In this document: in pieces, positions 20,313 through 21,066 of the stretch
Layout: the number at the start of each line of letters is the position of its first letter
Numbering within the stretch: position 1 is the stretch's first letter
From: Liolophura sinensis
Lineage: Eukaryota; Mollusca; Polyplacophora; Chitonida; Chitonidae
Assembly (NCBI RefSeq): GCF_032854445.1
Contig: NW_027018495.1
Coordinates: forward strand, 1 to 21,066
Direction: 5' to 3'
DNA: 21,066 nt
The notes under the pieces: generated by a model
Told to the model about the DNA's origin: nothing
The model's input: only the letters and a program-made list of their open reading frames with translations
Database searches by the model: none
Program-made: the position numbers and the translations under genes

Positions 20313-20861
20313 CTTCGGTAGCCCAGAAGACGTCAAATCTTTGGGCTCAGCCCATTTAACTCACCCAGCAATTGCCTTACTTCTAAGTGCAAGACAATCT
20401 CAATGTCTTTATCTACGTGTAGAAAAACCACACCATTTGTACATGAAAAACACAAGGTACTTGATACAGTCTGCTGTAAAAAGTACAACTGACCACAGAC
20501 ACACATCATTAAGGTGCCAAAAGATGCGGATTGAGCCAGGCATCGGCAGCTGTTGAAAAATTGCAAATTTCCCTGGTTTCCATGGAGTAAGAGCCGTTGC
20601 TGTGCACGTGATTATGACATAAATGATCATTCAATTGTCACTACAGCCAAAAGTATTGGTCGGAGAGCAACGCGGTTTGCACCATTCGATTTCTCGTCAC
20701 AAAATACGTCGGATTAGCCTCTTACCAGCAGCAACTGGAACAGTTTTTCCACTTTTGCATTTTTACCTGGTCTTTTTGTTAATTGAAATCGGCTACACTG
20801 TACTCTGTACAATCGCGACTGGTCATTACTATATTCAACTTTTGACTATAAGTTATGTGCC
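20313..20861 (+). repeat. Satellite monomer 36 (HOR-2 copy B unit 7)
   Basis: A 549-bp partner of monomer 29, identical by eye except for one missing A near 20,530. That loss breaks the recurrent minus-strand open frame. Confidence 0.93.
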
Positions 20862-21066
20862 CTTCGGTAGCCCAGAAGACGTCAAATCTTTGGGCTAAGC
20901 CCATTTAACTCACCCAACAATTGTCTTACTTCTAAGTCCAAGACAATCTCAATGTCTTTATCTACGTGTAGAAAAACCACACCATTTGTACATAAAAAAC
21001 ACAAGGTACTTGATACAGTCTGCTGTAAAAAGTACAACTGACCACAGACCCACATGAATAAGATGC
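20862..21066 (+). repeat. Partial satellite monomer 37 at the right edge
   Basis: The last 205 bases carry cccaacaattg and the gaccacagacccacatgaat cassette with aagatgc, the type seen at 8,781. This is not a third HOR-2 start. The array runs off the window. Confidence 0.92.

Larger units (their letters stand above)
17020..20861 (+). repeat. HOR-2 copy B, seven units, about 3,842 bp
   Basis: This is a complete tandem second copy of the seven-monomer HOR-2. By eye I find about one substitution and roughly ten one-base indels against copy A, for example missing single bases near 18,675, 19,244 and 20,529. The next monomer, at 20,862, does not start a third copy: it has cagaagacg where the first HOR-2 unit has cagaaaacg, and a different cassette. 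Confidence 0.92.
1..21066 (+). repeat. Tandem satellite array, about 549-bp monomer, head to tail
   Basis: The anchor CTTCGGTAGCC recurs 37 times in the same orientation, at a spacing of 546-553 bp in 31 intervals and 754-763 bp in five. Every base of the window can be assigned to this unit, with no inverted copies and no inserted foreign DNA. Monomers share most of their sequence and differ at a limited set of diagnostic sites. Such an array is typical of eukaryotic heterochromatin; the particular satellite family is not one I recognise. Phase is arbitrary: I start each unit at the anchor. Because all open frames lie inside the repeat and recur with it, no coding gene is called anywhere in the window. 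Confidence 0.97.

Noticed and set aside
20074-20556. Plus-strand open frame of 160 codons, with near-identical ones at 16,231-16,692 and in many other units
   Set aside because: It is read from the repeat itself, recurs at the repeat period, owes its extra length to running past the usual stop at the unit boundary, and has no recognisable domain. The same frame ends after 91 codons in most units.
1-21066. CRISPR array
   Set aside because: The repeat is about 549 bp with no short repeat and unique-spacer pattern. The 20-base variable cassette comes in a few recurring forms, not as unique spacers.
1-21066. Transposable element or LTR array
   Set aside because: There are no terminal repeats, target-site duplications, polymerase or transposase motifs, and no interruption of the tandem phase.
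1-21066. rDNA intergenic spacer subrepeats
   Set aside because: No rRNA gene sequence is present in 21 kb, and the HOR pattern fits a satellite better. Without flanking sequence it cannot be fully excluded.
1-21066. Telomeric simple repeats (TTAGGG, TTAGG and similar)
   Set aside because: No runs of such short repeats are visible on either strand. A complex subtelomeric satellite remains possible.

Overview
The whole 21,066-base window is one uninterrupted head-to-tail satellite DNA array. I find no protein-coding gene, RNA gene, transposon or unique flanking DNA. Using the short conserved anchor CTTCGGTAGCC to set the phase, I count 37 anchors (36 full units plus a partial last one), with 36 bases of a preceding unit at the left edge. 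The standard unit is about 549 bp (546-553). Five units are long (754-763 bp) and share one internal fusion junction. The longest open frames (up to 160 codons) are pieces of the repeat, recur once per unit and are broken by stop codons in whole monomer classes. A long, complex, homogenised satellite with higher-order structure points to a eukaryotic nuclear genome, probably heterochromatin (pericentromeric, centromeric or subtelomeric). I do not recognise the satellite family and cannot name the lineage.

Layout. (1) About 1-8,640: higher-order repeat HOR-1, about 5,566 bp, made of nine units of which three are long. One full copy spans 37-5,602. A second copy starts at 5,603 and departs from the first near 8,640. 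(2) About 8,640-13,090: eight or so standard monomers with no obvious higher-order period, a mosaic of the same sequence variants. (3) About 13,090-20,875: higher-order repeat HOR-2, about 3,843 bp, made of seven standard units, in two complete tandem copies (13,178-17,019 and 17,020-20,861). (4) 20,862-21,066: the array continues with a monomer nearly identical to the one at 8,781, which is not the next unit expected from HOR-2.

Within each monomer the conserved landmarks are several short dyads: a nested 30-base imperfect palindrome, three small hairpins, a perfect 10-base palindrome and an overlapping GTGCAC/CACGTG pair. Next to the 30-base palindrome lies a 20-base cassette that occurs in about seven discrete allelic forms while its flanks hardly change. 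The two copies of each higher-order repeat differ almost only by one-base insertions and deletions. This points to residual sequencing error over truly near-identical copies, so exact indels in this window should be treated with caution.
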